Shown one piece after another: positions 35,913 to 45,093 of a stretch of DNA of 64,000 nt. How positions within the stretch are numbered: the first letter of the stretch is position 1; each line of letters starts with the position of its first letter. This DNA comes from Stutzerimonas stutzeri (GTDB lineage Bacteria; Pseudomonadota; Gammaproteobacteria; Pseudomonadales; Pseudomonadaceae): positions 62,001-126,000 of the forward strand of contig NZ_JAMOHZ010000003.1 in assembly GCF_024448715.1 (NCBI RefSeq), in the 5' to 3' direction. The notes under the pieces were generated by a model. That model was not told the origin of the DNA, made no database searches, and was given only the letters and a program-made list of their open reading frames with translations. Both the position numbers and the translations under genes were made by a program.

Positions 35913-36767
35913 ATGCTCAGAATTCACTTCGTTGACAATCGTCAGGCCCCCGTCTGGCTCGCTGATGAACGCTTCACCTTCGGTGCGGCCCCTGGCAACG
36001 ACCTTGTGCTCGACGACACGGGCGTCGGCGCCTTTCACGCGGAGCTATACCAAGAGAACCGCTTCTATTACTTGACCGACCTTGGCACGCCAGGCGGCAC
36101 CTACGTCAACGAAGAGAAAATTGGCGAGCGCTACCAGGTCCGCTCCGGCGACCTTGTGCGCCTGGGCACACTGGAACTGCAGATCGTCGACCCGGCCAAA
36201 GCCGGTGCCAAAGCAGGTGCAGCACCGCGCTGGCTGCTGCAAGTGGTGCAGGGCGAGAACCAGGGCCACAAGTACCATGTCACCGGATCGATGACTTTTG
36301 GCCGTTCGGCCAAGTGCGAGCTCTGCTTCAGTGACCCGGAATTGTCGCGCCGGCACGCGGAGTTCTATCTCAAAGGCGACATCCTCGAGGTGAAGGATCT
36401 GGCTTCGGCCAATGGCTTGAAAGTGAATCATCAGGCGGTCGCAACCACCGTGCTGCAACCCGGCGACCAAATACAGCTGGGCAGCACCACGCTGTTAGTC
36501 ATTGGGCCAAAAGTCGCCGTACCGGAAACGATCGACGAAGATGCCACTTTGTTCATACGCGCCGCCGACCTGCCTGTTGCCGTCAAAGCAAAACCTGCCA
36601 CACCTCGACCGGCCACTCCAAACCCGCTACGTGCCACCGCTACGCCCGGCGCTAGCGCCAAAGCGGCGCCGCCGAGTGCCACCGAAAGGCCCTCCTTGCG
36701 CCTGGGTCTGCTCGTCGGCCTCGTAATTGCCATCCTTGCCGGCTTCGTTGTCCAACAGCTGCCGTAG
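35913..36767 (+). CDS. Double FHA-domain membrane protein
   Basis: A 284-residue protein with two forkhead-associated domains that read phospho-threonine, then a proline/alanine-rich linker and a C-terminal membrane anchor (about 262-282). The second FHA (about 128-195) keeps the binding residues (FGR, SRRHAE, SANG). The first (about 20-85) has FGA instead of FGR and GAFHAE instead of SRRHAE, so it has probably lost phosphopeptide binding. It is the likely target or adaptor of the adjacent kinase. The start at 35913 has AAGG about 11 bases upstream. Confidence 0.88.
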   Translation: MLRIHFVDNRQAPVWLADERFTFGAAPGNDLVLDDTGVGAFHAELYQENRFYYLTDLGTPGGTYVNEEKIGERYQVRSGDLVRLGTLELQIVDPAKAGAKAGAAPRWLLQVVQGENQGHKYHVTGSMTFGRSAKCELCFSDPELSRRHAEFYLKGDILEVKDLASANGLKVNHQAVATTVLQPGDQIQLGSTTLLVIGPKVAVPETIDEDATLFIRAADLPVAVKAKPATPRPATPNPLRATATPGASAKAAPPSATERPSLRLGLLVGLVIAILAGFVVQQLP

Positions 36768-36887
36768 CCGCAAAGTCGGCGCGTGAAAAGCAGAGGGAGG
36801 TATCAACGGGACGGCAGCCCGATTGACTTATCCAAAGGCGCTGGCCGATCTCCGTAACTGCGACAGTGTAAATCAACATCAGCGCAG

Positions 36888-36919
36888 ATTTGAATCATTC
36901 TCAATTACAGGCGTAAACT
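36888..36919 (+). promoter_or_regulatory. Promoter with Fur box for the reductase-FhuCBD operon
   Basis: ATTTGAATCATTCTCAATT (36888-36906) resembles the Fur box on its reverse strand (AATTGAGAATGATTCAAAT). It covers a -35 TTGAAT (36890-36895), followed after 18 bases by TAAACT (36914-36919). Iron repression is expected. Confidence 0.62.
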
Positions 36920-36985
36920 GATCGTGTCTCCAATGATCGGCTCGGCGGCCATACGCTGCCAGTCGACGCTGTCGGGTTCGACACG

Positions 36986-37744
36986 ATGCCCCAGAACTGT
37001 CACGACCTCATCGAACTACTACATGTCGCCGCCAGAGCGCTCCCCGGACTAACGGGCGAGGTCGGGCCGGCGAATAGTGATCAACTACAGTGCGGCAGCG
37101 CTGGCAATCAGGCGCGGGTAGCCGCTCTTCATGCCCACTGGCAACACGCCCATCCAGAGGCTGGCGCCCATTACTGGTCGGCACGCAGTTGGTCGCTGCT
37201 GGTCTGGCAACCAATCTATCTCAGCCTGCTTGCGGTTCATCTTTGTGCTCGGGCGCCGTCTCTGGCGCAGATGGGACAATCGATGCGCGATGGCTTCGTT
37301 TGCGGTTTTCGCCTGCCGGAACACCGCCCATGCCGTGGCGCCCAATCCGATCTGATCGCCTGTGCCGCCAATCATCTGCGCCGGTTCGTCGACGACCAGC
37401 TCGTTGAATTCAACGAAGTGTCCTCGATCCACCCGAAAATGGCGAAATTGCTGGTCGCCGATTGCTTGCGCGCAGCGTTGTTGCTGGTGCAGCCGCGCGC
37501 ATCGGTGACCAACGAGGCCTTGCGCGAGATCGAGGCGCGCTGGCTGGAGGCCATGGCCTTGCCTGGTGGTGGCTCGCTGGTTGAGATATGCCTCAAAGAT
37601 AGTCGCCAATGCCTGGCACTCGGCCGTAAGGTTTGCTGCCAGCATTTTCGACGTGCCGATGGCGAGCCCTGCAGCAATTGCCCGAAACTCAAGCCGGAGG
37701 AGCGAACACGGCGCCTGCGCGAAGAGCTGATCGTCGCATGCTGA
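36986..37744 (+). CDS. Siderophore ferric reductase, 2Fe-2S (FhuF/AHA_1954-like)
   Basis: A 252-residue cytoplasmic protein that probably reduces imported ferric siderophore to free the iron. The C-terminal cluster CCQHFRRADGEPCSNC near residue 215 supplies four cysteines in the CC-x10-CxxC pattern typical of FhuF-type reductases. The N-terminal part is poorly conserved, as in the family. The start codon context is weak. It heads an operon: its last 7 bases overlap the ATPase gene, and a Fur-box promoter lies upstream. Confidence 0.84.
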   Translation: MPQNCHDLIELLHVAARALPGLTGEVGPANSDQLQCGSAGNQARVAALHAHWQHAHPEAGAHYWSARSWSLLVWQPIYLSLLAVHLCARAPSLAQMGQSMRDGFVCGFRLPEHRPCRGAQSDLIACAANHLRRFVDDQLVEFNEVSSIHPKMAKLLVADCLRAALLLVQPRASVTNEALREIEARWLEAMALPGGGSLVEICLKDSRQCLALGRKVCCQHFRRADGEPCSNCPKLKPEERTRRLREELIVAC

Positions 37745-38505
37745 GCCTGCACGACATTCAGGTACGCCGCGATGGCCGAATAATCCTGGCGCTGGATCAC
37801 CTGCAGCTCGCCGAAGGCCAGTTCACGGTCATCCTTGGACACAACGGATCGGGCAAGTCGACGCTGATGAACCTCATCGCGCGTCAATTCACACCCGATA
37901 CAGGGCGTATAGCCTTGGAAGGCAAGCCGCTCGGAGCTTACAGCCAACGTGAATTCGCCCGGCGTGTCGCCTTCCTGCCGCAACACCTGCCGGAGGTGGC
38001 CGGTTTAACCGTTCGCGAACTGGTTCGCCTGGGACGTTTTCCCTGGCGAGGGTTGCTCGGGCGCTGGCAGGCCGAGGACAGCCAGGTGATTGAACGAGCG
38101 CTGCGGCAGACTGACATCGCCCACTTTGCCGATCACCTGGCCGACAGCCTGTCCGGCGGCGAGCGGCAGCGGGCCTGGATCGCGATGCTGCTGGCTCAGG
38201 AATCACCACTCTTGCTGCTCGACGAGCCAACCTCGGCCCTGGATCTCGCGCACCAGTACCAGCTGATGGCGCTGTTGCGCGAGCTCAATCGGGAAACCGG
38301 CCGCGGCATCATCGCAATCCTGCACGACGTCAACCTGGCGACGCGCTATGCCGATCGCATCGTCGCGCTGAAAGGAGGGCGGCTGTTCTTCGACGGCACC
38401 GCCGAGCAGCTGCTGTCCGGCGAACGCCTCAGTGCGCTGTACGAGATCGATATCGAGCTGATCGATCAGCCCGGCCAGGGGCGCAAGATTGCAGTGGTGA
38501 GCTGA
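37738..38505 (+). CDS. fhuC: Siderophore ABC importer ATPase (FhuC-like)
   Basis: A 255-residue ABC ATPase: Walker A GHNGSGKST near residue 34, Q-loop LPQHLPE, signature LSGGERQR near 135, Walker B LLLLDEPTSALD, H-loop ILHDV. It powers uptake of hydroxamate siderophores through the adjacent FhuB-like permease. ATG 37738 overlaps the reductase stop. The permease GTG follows the stop codon directly, with no gap. Confidence 0.92.
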   Translation: MLSLHDIQVRRDGRIILALDHLQLAEGQFTVILGHNGSGKSTLMNLIARQFTPDTGRIALEGKPLGAYSQREFARRVAFLPQHLPEVAGLTVRELVRLGRFPWRGLLGRWQAEDSQVIERALRQTDIAHFADHLADSLSGGERQRAWIAMLLAQESPLLLLDEPTSALDLAHQYQLMALLRELNRETGRGIIAILHDVNLATRYADRIVALKGGRLFFDGTAEQLLSGERLSALYEIDIELIDQPGQGRKIAVVS

Positions 38506-40518
38506 GTGGAAATATCACTGGCCCGCACCATTCCTGCCTGGGCGCAGCTGGGCCGGCCCCAGGCGCGCTACTTGCTGACATTGTTGGCGCTGCTGGCGGT
38601 GGGTGCATTGCACCTGAACCTCGGTATGACCCAGTGGCCGCTTCATCGCTGGACCTTGCTGCCGCCCGTTGGCGATGGTTTCGCCGCCTTGGAATTTCAT
38701 CTATCGGTACTGCCGCGGTTGGTCATGGCCTTGCTGGTAGGGGCGGCCATGGGACTCGCCGGCAGTGTGCTGCAACAGTTGACGCAGAATCGCCTGGCCT
38801 CCCCGATGACTCTCGGTGCGGCCTCCGGCGCCTGGCTTGGTTTGACCGGCGCTACGCTGCTGTTTCCCGCCTTCGCTGCCAGCCATGGCGAGTGGGCGGC
38901 GCTCGTCGGTGCCCTGGGAGCGGTCGGTCTCGCACTGCTGATCGCCGGTCGTCACGGCATTGCCGGTCTGCCGGTGATCCTCGCCGGCATGGCGCTGAAT
39001 CTGCTACTGGGCGCGCTCGCCACCGGCATCCTGCTGGTCCACAACCAGCAAACGCGGGGTCTGTTCATCTGGGGCGCTGGCGATCTGGGCCAGATCGACT
39101 GGCAATGGGTGGCCTGGCTATGGCCGAAACTGCTGGTCGGGCTGTTTATTGTCGCCTTCGCCCCGCGCCCGCTCACCCTGCTCCAACTCGGCAGTACAGG
39201 CGCGCAGGCGCGTGGTCTGACGTTGGGGCCGGTGATGCTGGCGCTGTTCGTCGCCTCGCTCTGGTTGACCGCCGCATCAATTACTGCGGTGGGCCTGATC
39301 GGCTTCATCGGCCTGATCACTCCTAATCTTGCTCGACTGTGCGGGGCGCGAACCTCGCGCGATGAGCTGTTCTACAGCACGCTACTGGGCATGTTGCTGT
39401 TATTGGGTGCCGATGTGCTGGCACTGCTGGTGAATCGCTGGACCGCCGAGCTGATCCCGAGCGGCGCGGCGGCGGCGCTCATCGGCGCGCCGGCCCTCCT
39501 ATGGCTGTCACGCAGGCAGCTCTCGGCTGAAGACCGGCATGCCTTGGCGCTGCCGCCCGGCGCCGCGCGCCTGACCCGGCGACGCGGCTGGATATTGGGG
39601 CTGGCGGCCGTCGTGATCGTCCTGGCCAGTCTGTGCCTGAATCGTGGCCCCGACGGCTGGGCTCTGGGCTGGCCTTCCACTCTGGTCTGGTCGTTGCGCT
39701 GGCCGAGGATGCTCACGGCAGTGACAGCAGGCTGCGGGCTTGCGGTCGCCGGAATGATGCTGCAACGCCTGCTGCGCAACCCGCTGGCCAGCCCCGACAT
39801 CCTTGGCCTGACGGCAGGCGCGACGCTCGCGGTCATGGTGGCGCTGATGATGTTTGGTAGCGCGCTGTTCTGGCTGATCGCGCCGCTGGCCGCCTTCGTC
39901 GGTAGCCTGCTTGTCCTCATACTGCTGTTGTTGCTCGGACGACGTCACCGTTATTCCCCGGCAGTCATGGTGCTGGTTGGGGTCTCGCTGGCGGCGTTGC
40001 TTAATACCGCCTTGCAGATCGGCCTGACTCGCGGCTCGGCGGATGCCCTAGCACTGCTCGGCTGGCTGGCCGGATCGACCTACCGGGTCTCGGCCTGGCA
40101 AGCGTTGATGATGAGCCTGGGGATCGCAATACTGGCCGGCTTGAGCCTGTTGTTCCATCGAGCACTGACGCTGATCTCGATCGGTGACGGGGTCGCACTC
40201 AGTCGCGGCCTCGACGTCTCAGTTACCCGTGTGGCGCTCTTGTTGCTAGTGTCGCTGCTATGCGCGCTTGTAACCAGCCTGCTAGGGCCGGTCGCCTTCC
40301 TCGGTCTGCTGGCGCCGCATATGGCGGCAATGCTGGGTGCGCGCCGGGTTCTGCCGCAGGTGCTGCTCTCGGCCATACTCGGCGCCATGCTGATGCTGGT
40401 CGCCGATTGGCTAGGCCGCACGCTCATGTTCCCCCTGGAAATTCCGGTGGGCATCGTCGCCTCGGTGGTGTGCGGCAGCTATTTCATCTTTCTGCTGACA
40501 CGGCAGCGTTCGTCGTGA
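38506..40518 (+). CDS. fhuB: Siderophore ABC importer permease (FhuB-like, fused dimer)
   Basis: A 670-residue inner-membrane permease made of two FecCD-type halves (about residues 20-335 and 355-670) in one chain, as in FhuB, with about 20 membrane helices. Each half has a G-x-x-x-x-Q-x-x-x-x-N-x-L-A-x-P motif (GSVLQQLTQNRLASP and GMMLQRLLRNPLASP), and the coupling-loop region GLITPNLAR in the first half has its counterpart GLLAPHMAA in the second. It begins at GTG 38506. The fused form points to hydroxamate substrates rather than catecholates. Confidence 0.93.
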   Translation: MEISLARTIPAWAQLGRPQARYLLTLLALLAVGALHLNLGMTQWPLHRWTLLPPVGDGFAALEFHLSVLPRLVMALLVGAAMGLAGSVLQQLTQNRLASPMTLGAASGAWLGLTGATLLFPAFAASHGEWAALVGALGAVGLALLIAGRHGIAGLPVILAGMALNLLLGALATGILLVHNQQTRGLFIWGAGDLGQIDWQWVAWLWPKLLVGLFIVAFAPRPLTLLQLGSTGAQARGLTLGPVMLALFVASLWLTAASITAVGLIGFIGLITPNLARLCGARTSRDELFYSTLLGMLLLLGADVLALLVNRWTAELIPSGAAAALIGAPALLWLSRRQLSAEDRHALALPPGAARLTRRRGWILGLAAVVIVLASLCLNRGPDGWALGWPSTLVWSLRWPRMLTAVTAGCGLAVAGMMLQRLLRNPLASPDILGLTAGATLAVMVALMMFGSALFWLIAPLAAFVGSLLVLILLLLLGRRHRYSPAVMVLVGVSLAALLNTALQIGLTRGSADALALLGWLAGSTYRVSAWQALMMSLGIAILAGLSLLFHRALTLISIGDGVALSRGLDVSVTRVALLLLVSLLCALVTSLLGPVAFLGLLAPHMAAMLGARRVLPQVLLSAILGAMLMLVADWLGRTLMFPLEIPVGIVASVVCGSYFIFLLTRQRSS

Positions 40519-41390
40519 AGTTCTTTCGCCGCGCGCTAATGATGCTGATATTCCTGCTCGGCGGCCTACCTACCGCTCAGGCGGCAGAACCACGTATCGC
40601 GGCGCTGAGCTGGGAGCCGGTAGAGCACCTGCTCAAGCTCGGCGTCGAGCCGGTCGCGGTGGCCGATGCCGACGATTACCGCGCCTGGGTGGTGCGACCG
40701 AAACTGCCCGCCTCGGCGATTGACGTCGGTACGCGCACCGAGCCGAACCTGGAGCTGCTGGCGCAGCTGAATCTGGATCTGATTCTGATCACGCCGCTGC
40801 TCGAAGACTTGCGACCCAAACTTGAGCGCATCGCGCCGGTGGTGTCGTTCGGTGACTTCACCCAGGAGCGAGACAACCTCGTAATGCAGCGGGAAAACTA
40901 CCTGGAGCTCGCGCATTTGCTGGGCCGCACGGCCCATGCACAGGCACAGCTGGCAGCGATGGAGACGCATATTGCCGAGATGCGTGGGCGACTGCTCGCT
41001 CACTTCGACGGCGCGCTGCCCGACCTATCGGTCGTCCGGTTTTCTTCGCCAACGACGGTCCTCATATTCGGCCCGAACTCCATGCCGCAGCATGCGATGC
41101 AAATGCTCGGCCTGCGGCCGGCCCATTCGGTGCCGGTTAGTCGCTGGGGCAGCGTGCAGTTACCCGTTATGGTGCTGGGCCAGATCGAGGACGGGGCGGT
41201 TTTGCACATAGAGCCCTTTCCCCGTCAGGATCGTCTGTTCGACAGTCGGTTGTGGCAAGCGATGCCCTTCGTCCGGCAGCAACGCTTCGCCGACATGCGG
41301 TCGACCTGGACCCACGGCGGCGTGTTCTGCGTCGAGTACCTGGCTGAGTCCATCACCGAGGCGCTGCTCAGCCTGCCCTCCTCCAGCTGA
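40515..41390 (+). CDS. fhuD: Siderophore periplasmic binding protein (FhuD-like)
   Basis: A 291-residue secreted binding protein that delivers the ferric siderophore to FhuB. A signal peptide covers about residues 1-26 (ending AQAA). Two lobes follow, with EPVEHLLKLGVEPVAVADADDYRAW, TRTEPNLELLAQLNLDLI and VVSF segments typical of FhuD. It begins at GTG 40515, overlapping the permease stop (GTGA), which fits the tight operon. Confidence 0.9.
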   Translation: MKFFRRALMMLIFLLGGLPTAQAAEPRIAALSWEPVEHLLKLGVEPVAVADADDYRAWVVRPKLPASAIDVGTRTEPNLELLAQLNLDLILITPLLEDLRPKLERIAPVVSFGDFTQERDNLVMQRENYLELAHLLGRTAHAQAQLAAMETHIAEMRGRLLAHFDGALPDLSVVRFSSPTTVLIFGPNSMPQHAMQMLGLRPAHSVPVSRWGSVQLPVMVLGQIEDGAVLHIEPFPRQDRLFDSRLWQAMPFVRQQRFADMRSTWTHGGVFCVEYLAESITEALLSLPSSS

Positions 41391-41396
41391 GAGGAG

Positions 41397-41427
41397 GCCC
41401 GTCCACACTTGCAAACGGTGGACGGGC
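41397..41427. terminator. Bidirectional hairpin between fhuD and the receptor gene
   Basis: GCCCGTCCAC (41397-41406) and GTGGACGGGC (41418-41427) form a perfect 10-bp stem in the 43-base gap between convergent genes. No T-run, but the position and strength support a shared terminator. Confidence 0.6.
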
Positions 41428-41433
41428 GACCCG

Positions 41434-43650
41434 TCAGTACTTCCAGCTTAGCGTCACGGTCGCATTGCGCGGCGCGGCGTAATAGGACTGTTCCCAATAG
41501 AGGCTGGTCAGGTACTTCTTGTCGAACAGGTTGTTGACGTTGAGCGCGACATTGAAGTGCCGGTCGATGTCGTAGCTGGCCACGGCGTTGACCACCGCAT
41601 AGGCATCCTGGCGGCTAACGATCGTCTCACCGGCAGCGGTGGTGCCCTGCTCGCGGAAAATGTCGTCCTGCCAGATCATGCTGCCGCCAACCTTCAGGCC
41701 CTGCACCTGTGGCACTTGGTAGGTGGTGCTCAGGAAAAGGAAGTTACGAGGCGTGTAAGTGCGCGCTTTGCGCCCCTCGGCGTCCTCAAGGGAGAACAAG
41801 TGCGTCAGGCCAGAACTGATCTCCCAATTGGGCGTCAGCTGTCCGGCAATGTTCAACTCGTAGCCCTTGGAGATCGTATCCACCGGGACGTAGTAGGAAA
41901 CGCCTACCGAAGAATCGAAGCCCCCATATTCAGGCGTGTTCTCCTGTTCCGTTCGGAATACCGCGAAGCTTGCGTTCAAGCGTCCGTCGAACCACTCGCC
42001 CTTCACGCCGCCCTCGACGCTGTCGCCCTCGATCGGATCCAGCAGTTGCAGGGACGAGCCGACCAGATACTGCGGACTGAAGATCTGCGTATAGCTGGCA
42101 TAAGTCGAGTAGTGATCGTTGAAGTCGTATGTGGCGCCGACATAGGGTGTGGTCTTCGATTCGCTGAACTCGTGCGGATCGCTGAGCTGATAGCCGTCGC
42201 TGTCCAGTCGGGTATGGCTGGCGCCAGCAATCAGCTTGAGCCGGTCGGTCACGCTGAAATGCCCGGCGCTATAAACGCTGCGGCGATAAGTGGTGTAGTC
42301 GCTTTCGCTGGTCAGGCCGTTGTCGAACGCTGGGCGTGGGAAGTCGCCGTCGAACACGCCAACTGGCGGCAGGGGAATACCGAAAGCATCGTCGTACGAA
42401 GTCCAGCGGGTGTTGCTGCGTGACCAGTTAGCGCCAACCACTACCTCATGCGTGCGCCCGAACAGTGCGAACGGACCCTTGAGATAGGCGTCGCCAAGTA
42501 GCTGGCGCTCCATGCGATCGTACTTCGAAGCGTAGGTGGTCAGGCCCAGCCCGGTCTGCGCATCGGGCACGCCGGTGGCGAGGAACTGCTCGGCGTCGCC
42601 ACTGATTTCGCGGTAGTTAAGCGACACCTTGCTCTGCCAGCCGCCACCCCACCAGGTGTTCAGTTCGGCGAAGACCTGCTTGTCGTCGGTATCCCAGTAA
42701 GCCCAGTCCGGTGCGCTGCTATGCGAGCGACTGTAGTCGATCTCCCCTCCTTCGCTGTCGTACAGCGACAGCGCGCCCCACATAATTCCATCCGCCCGGT
42801 TGCGCTGCTCGGAGTAACCGATGATGGCCGTGTTGTTGGCGTTCAGGTCCGCCTCGAGCATGCCGGAAAACACCGTCTTGTTCAGCGAATAGCGGTCCAG
42901 GTAGGAATTGCCATCCTGCTTCGCCACCAGTGCCCGGCCCCGCACGTTGCCGGCATCATTCAGCGGCCCGGAGACGTCCAGCTCGGCGCGGCCGGTGTCC
43001 CACGAACCGTAGCTGAGCGACGTTTCGGCCTGGAAATCGCGTGTCGGTCGCTTGCGCACGAAGTTGATGGTCGCCGCCGGGTTGCCCGGATTGGCGGTCA
43101 GGCCATTGGCGCCCTTGAGTACCTCTACGTGGTCGTACAGAAAGGTGTCGATATCGCCCATCTGCTCTTGAGAGGTGAACGGCTGCCCCAGGCCATCGAT
43201 CTGGAAGTTGGACACATCGAAGCCGCGCACCGAGTAGTACGTACGGTCGGTCTCCACACGCTGAACGTTCACCCCGCCAGCCTGTAGCAAGTCGGTGGTG
43301 CTGTTGAGGTTGAAATCATCGATTTGCTGCCGCGTTACGGTGACCGATGTTTGAGGGGTCTCGCGTGGAGACAAGTCCAGCTTGGTTGCGGTGCTGGTGG
43401 CGCCGATGGTGTAGGAGTCGCCCTGCTCGGTAACGCGAGGAACCGCTTCGCGCTCGGCGGTGATGTCCACCGGCTCGAGTACCAACTGGTCATTTTCATT
43501 GATTTGCGTGCGCTCGGCGGCCAGCGCCAGCGGCGCCGTCAGCCAGGCAACAGGCGCGAGGCAGAGGGCCAAAGTCAACGTGGAAAAAGAGGGTGATACC
43601 GGGCGCGCGTTTCGGTGGCGCACCGGCGCAATGCCGTGAGTGTCGTTCAT
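41434..43650 (-). CDS. TonB-dependent hydroxamate siderophore receptor (FhuE/FauA-like)
   Basis: A 738-residue outer-membrane receptor. A signal peptide (about residues 1-44, ending ALAA) is followed by the plug domain with ETPQTSVTVTRQQIDD and RGFDVSNFQIDG, and a 22-strand barrel from about residue 190 ending in an aromatic residue (LSWKY). The plug resembles FhuE, FpvA and FauA types that take hydroxamate or mixed siderophores. No extended N-terminal signalling domain is present, so no sigma/anti-sigma control is expected. It lies downstream of the biosynthesis genes on the same strand. Confidence 0.9.
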   Translation of the reverse strand: MNDTHGIAPVRHRNARPVSPSFSTLTLALCLAPVAWLTAPLALAAERTQINENDQLVLEPVDITAEREAVPRVTEQGDSYTIGATSTATKLDLSPRETPQTSVTVTRQQIDDFNLNSTTDLLQAGGVNVQRVETDRTYYSVRGFDVSNFQIDGLGQPFTSQEQMGDIDTFLYDHVEVLKGANGLTANPGNPAATINFVRKRPTRDFQAETSLSYGSWDTGRAELDVSGPLNDAGNVRGRALVAKQDGNSYLDRYSLNKTVFSGMLEADLNANNTAIIGYSEQRNRADGIMWGALSLYDSEGGEIDYSRSHSSAPDWAYWDTDDKQVFAELNTWWGGGWQSKVSLNYREISGDAEQFLATGVPDAQTGLGLTTYASKYDRMERQLLGDAYLKGPFALFGRTHEVVVGANWSRSNTRWTSYDDAFGIPLPPVGVFDGDFPRPAFDNGLTSESDYTTYRRSVYSAGHFSVTDRLKLIAGASHTRLDSDGYQLSDPHEFSESKTTPYVGATYDFNDHYSTYASYTQIFSPQYLVGSSLQLLDPIEGDSVEGGVKGEWFDGRLNASFAVFRTEQENTPEYGGFDSSVGVSYYVPVDTISKGYELNIAGQLTPNWEISSGLTHLFSLEDAEGRKARTYTPRNFLFLSTTYQVPQVQGLKVGGSMIWQDDIFREQGTTAAGETIVSRQDAYAVVNAVASYDIDRHFNVALNVNNLFDKKYLTSLYWEQSYYAAPRNATVTLSWKY

Positions 43651-43756
43651 TGGATTGACGTCTTGTTGTTAAAAAGGGGGTCGGTTGAGGTCAGCGATCG
43701 AAAAGACTCAGTTCATGGATTCCGTTCCTGTGGTTGTGGTGGGTGTTAGCGATTGG

Positions 43757-44941
43757 TCACGCCGGTTTCGCATCGAGCGCCGGCCCCATGACCGAGCGGT
43801 ACCAGCCATGGAAGTGCTGCATGCCTTCTTCGAGGGGAATCTGGTAGGGGCCGCTGTCATCGATCCCGCGCTGATACAGCGCCCGGCGGCCGGCATCGGT
43901 GCGCTCGGCGATTTCGTCATCCTCGAGCGCGGTTTCCATGTAGGCGGCGCGGTGCGCCTCGACGAGTTCGCGGTTGGATTCGCGCAGGGCGGCGGGGTAA
44001 TAGAACTCGATGACGTTGAGCGTCTCGTGCACGCCCTTGGGGTAAACCGTGGACAGCACAAGCGCGTGCGGAAATACCTCGATCATGTGGGTGGGGTAAT
44101 AGCTGGCCCATATCGCACCGAAGGCCGGCGAACTACCGCCGTGATAGGCCATCAGGCCCTCGTGCCAAGTCCGATACGCATCGGTGCCGGCGCGCGCCAG
44201 ATTCGAGCTCACATTGATCCGCTGCAGGCTGTACCAATCGCCGTAGCTCCAACTCAGCCCACCGCTGTTCACGTAGCGGCGTAGCCCGGGGTGGAAAGAG
44301 GCGATGTGGTAGTCGTCGTTGTAGATCTCGATGAAGGTCTTCCAATTGCATTTGCAGGAATGCATCTCGACGTGGTCGAGCTCGTAATCGCGGAAATCCA
44401 TTTCCGGCCGATCGAAAAGGCCTCCGATATCGACGGCGGGATCGCGCTCGCCTTCGAAAAGAAAGCCTCCCACGTTGAAAAGCGGGTAGCGCGGCAGATT
44501 GCGGCAGGGCCGTTCGGGGAATTTCGGAGCGCCGACGATCAGCCCTTGGCTGTCGTAGGTCCAGGCGTGCAGCGGGCAGAGAATTCGGTTGCCAGTGGCG
44601 CGCAGATTGCCGCGACGGATAGCCGTTTCGGGCGTGCCGGCACTGAAGTCGCCAAGCATCAGCGCCTGACGATGACGGCAGACATTGGAAATCAGCTCCA
44701 CTCCGTGCTCGTTGCGCACGAGAATGCGGGCATGGTCTTCATGAGGCAGGGCGTACCAGTCGCCTGGCTCAGGCACCATTTTCTCGTGACCGATGTAGCG
44801 GGCACTGCGACGGAAGATCAGCGCCTGCTCCCGCTCATAAATGGCTGGATCACAGTAACCGCGGATCGGTAGCTGCGGCGCGGGCGCCAGCTCGGCAGGC
44901 GAGCCCTCGTCCAGCCGACCGGTCCGATTGGGATTGGACAT
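43757..44941 (-). CDS. Rieske non-heme iron oxygenase (AlcE-like putrescine C-hydroxylase)
   Basis: A 394-residue aromatic-ring-hydroxylase-type alpha subunit. Rieske ligands are Cys88/His90 (CRH) and Cys122/His125 (CPLH). The catalytic iron site lies around NDDYHIASFHP near residue 210. In Bordetella, AlcE of this class adds the C-hydroxyl of alcaligin to putrescine; the siderophore context supports the same job here. The spacing between the two Rieske pairs is 31 residues, against about 15-17 in most family members. AAGGAG precedes the ATG; the frame is open to 45382. A reductase partner is not encoded nearby. Confidence 0.84.
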   Translation of the reverse strand: MSNPNRTGRLDEGSPAELAPAPQLPIRGYCDPAIYEREQALIFRRSARYIGHEKMVPEPGDWYALPHEDHARILVRNEHGVELISNVCRHRQALMLGDFSAGTPETAIRRGNLRATGNRILCPLHAWTYDSQGLIVGAPKFPERPCRNLPRYPLFNVGGFLFEGERDPAVDIGGLFDRPEMDFRDYELDHVEMHSCKCNWKTFIEIYNDDYHIASFHPGLRRYVNSGGLSWSYGDWYSLQRINVSSNLARAGTDAYRTWHEGLMAYHGGSSPAFGAIWASYYPTHMIEVFPHALVLSTVYPKGVHETLNVIEFYYPAALRESNRELVEAHRAAYMETALEDDEIAERTDAGRRALYQRGIDDSGPYQIPLEEGMQHFHGWYRSVMGPALDAKPA

Positions 44942-45093
44942 GCAGATGCTCCTTACGCCGGGCCGTCCGGCATCTTCGAGGCAATCCGGGACAGTCGCCG
45001 GGAGGTTTCGCAAGGCATGCGAGCCCCTTCCCCGCCTGGCGACGCCATGGGGTTCAACTGTTGGCCCCGATGGGGGCCGGTACATCAAAAGTG

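Noticed and set aside
34300..36767. Type VI secretion locus
   Set aside because: The phosphatase, kinase and FHA genes resemble type VI regulators, but no TssB/C, ClpV, Hcp, VgrG or TssM-like gene is nearby.
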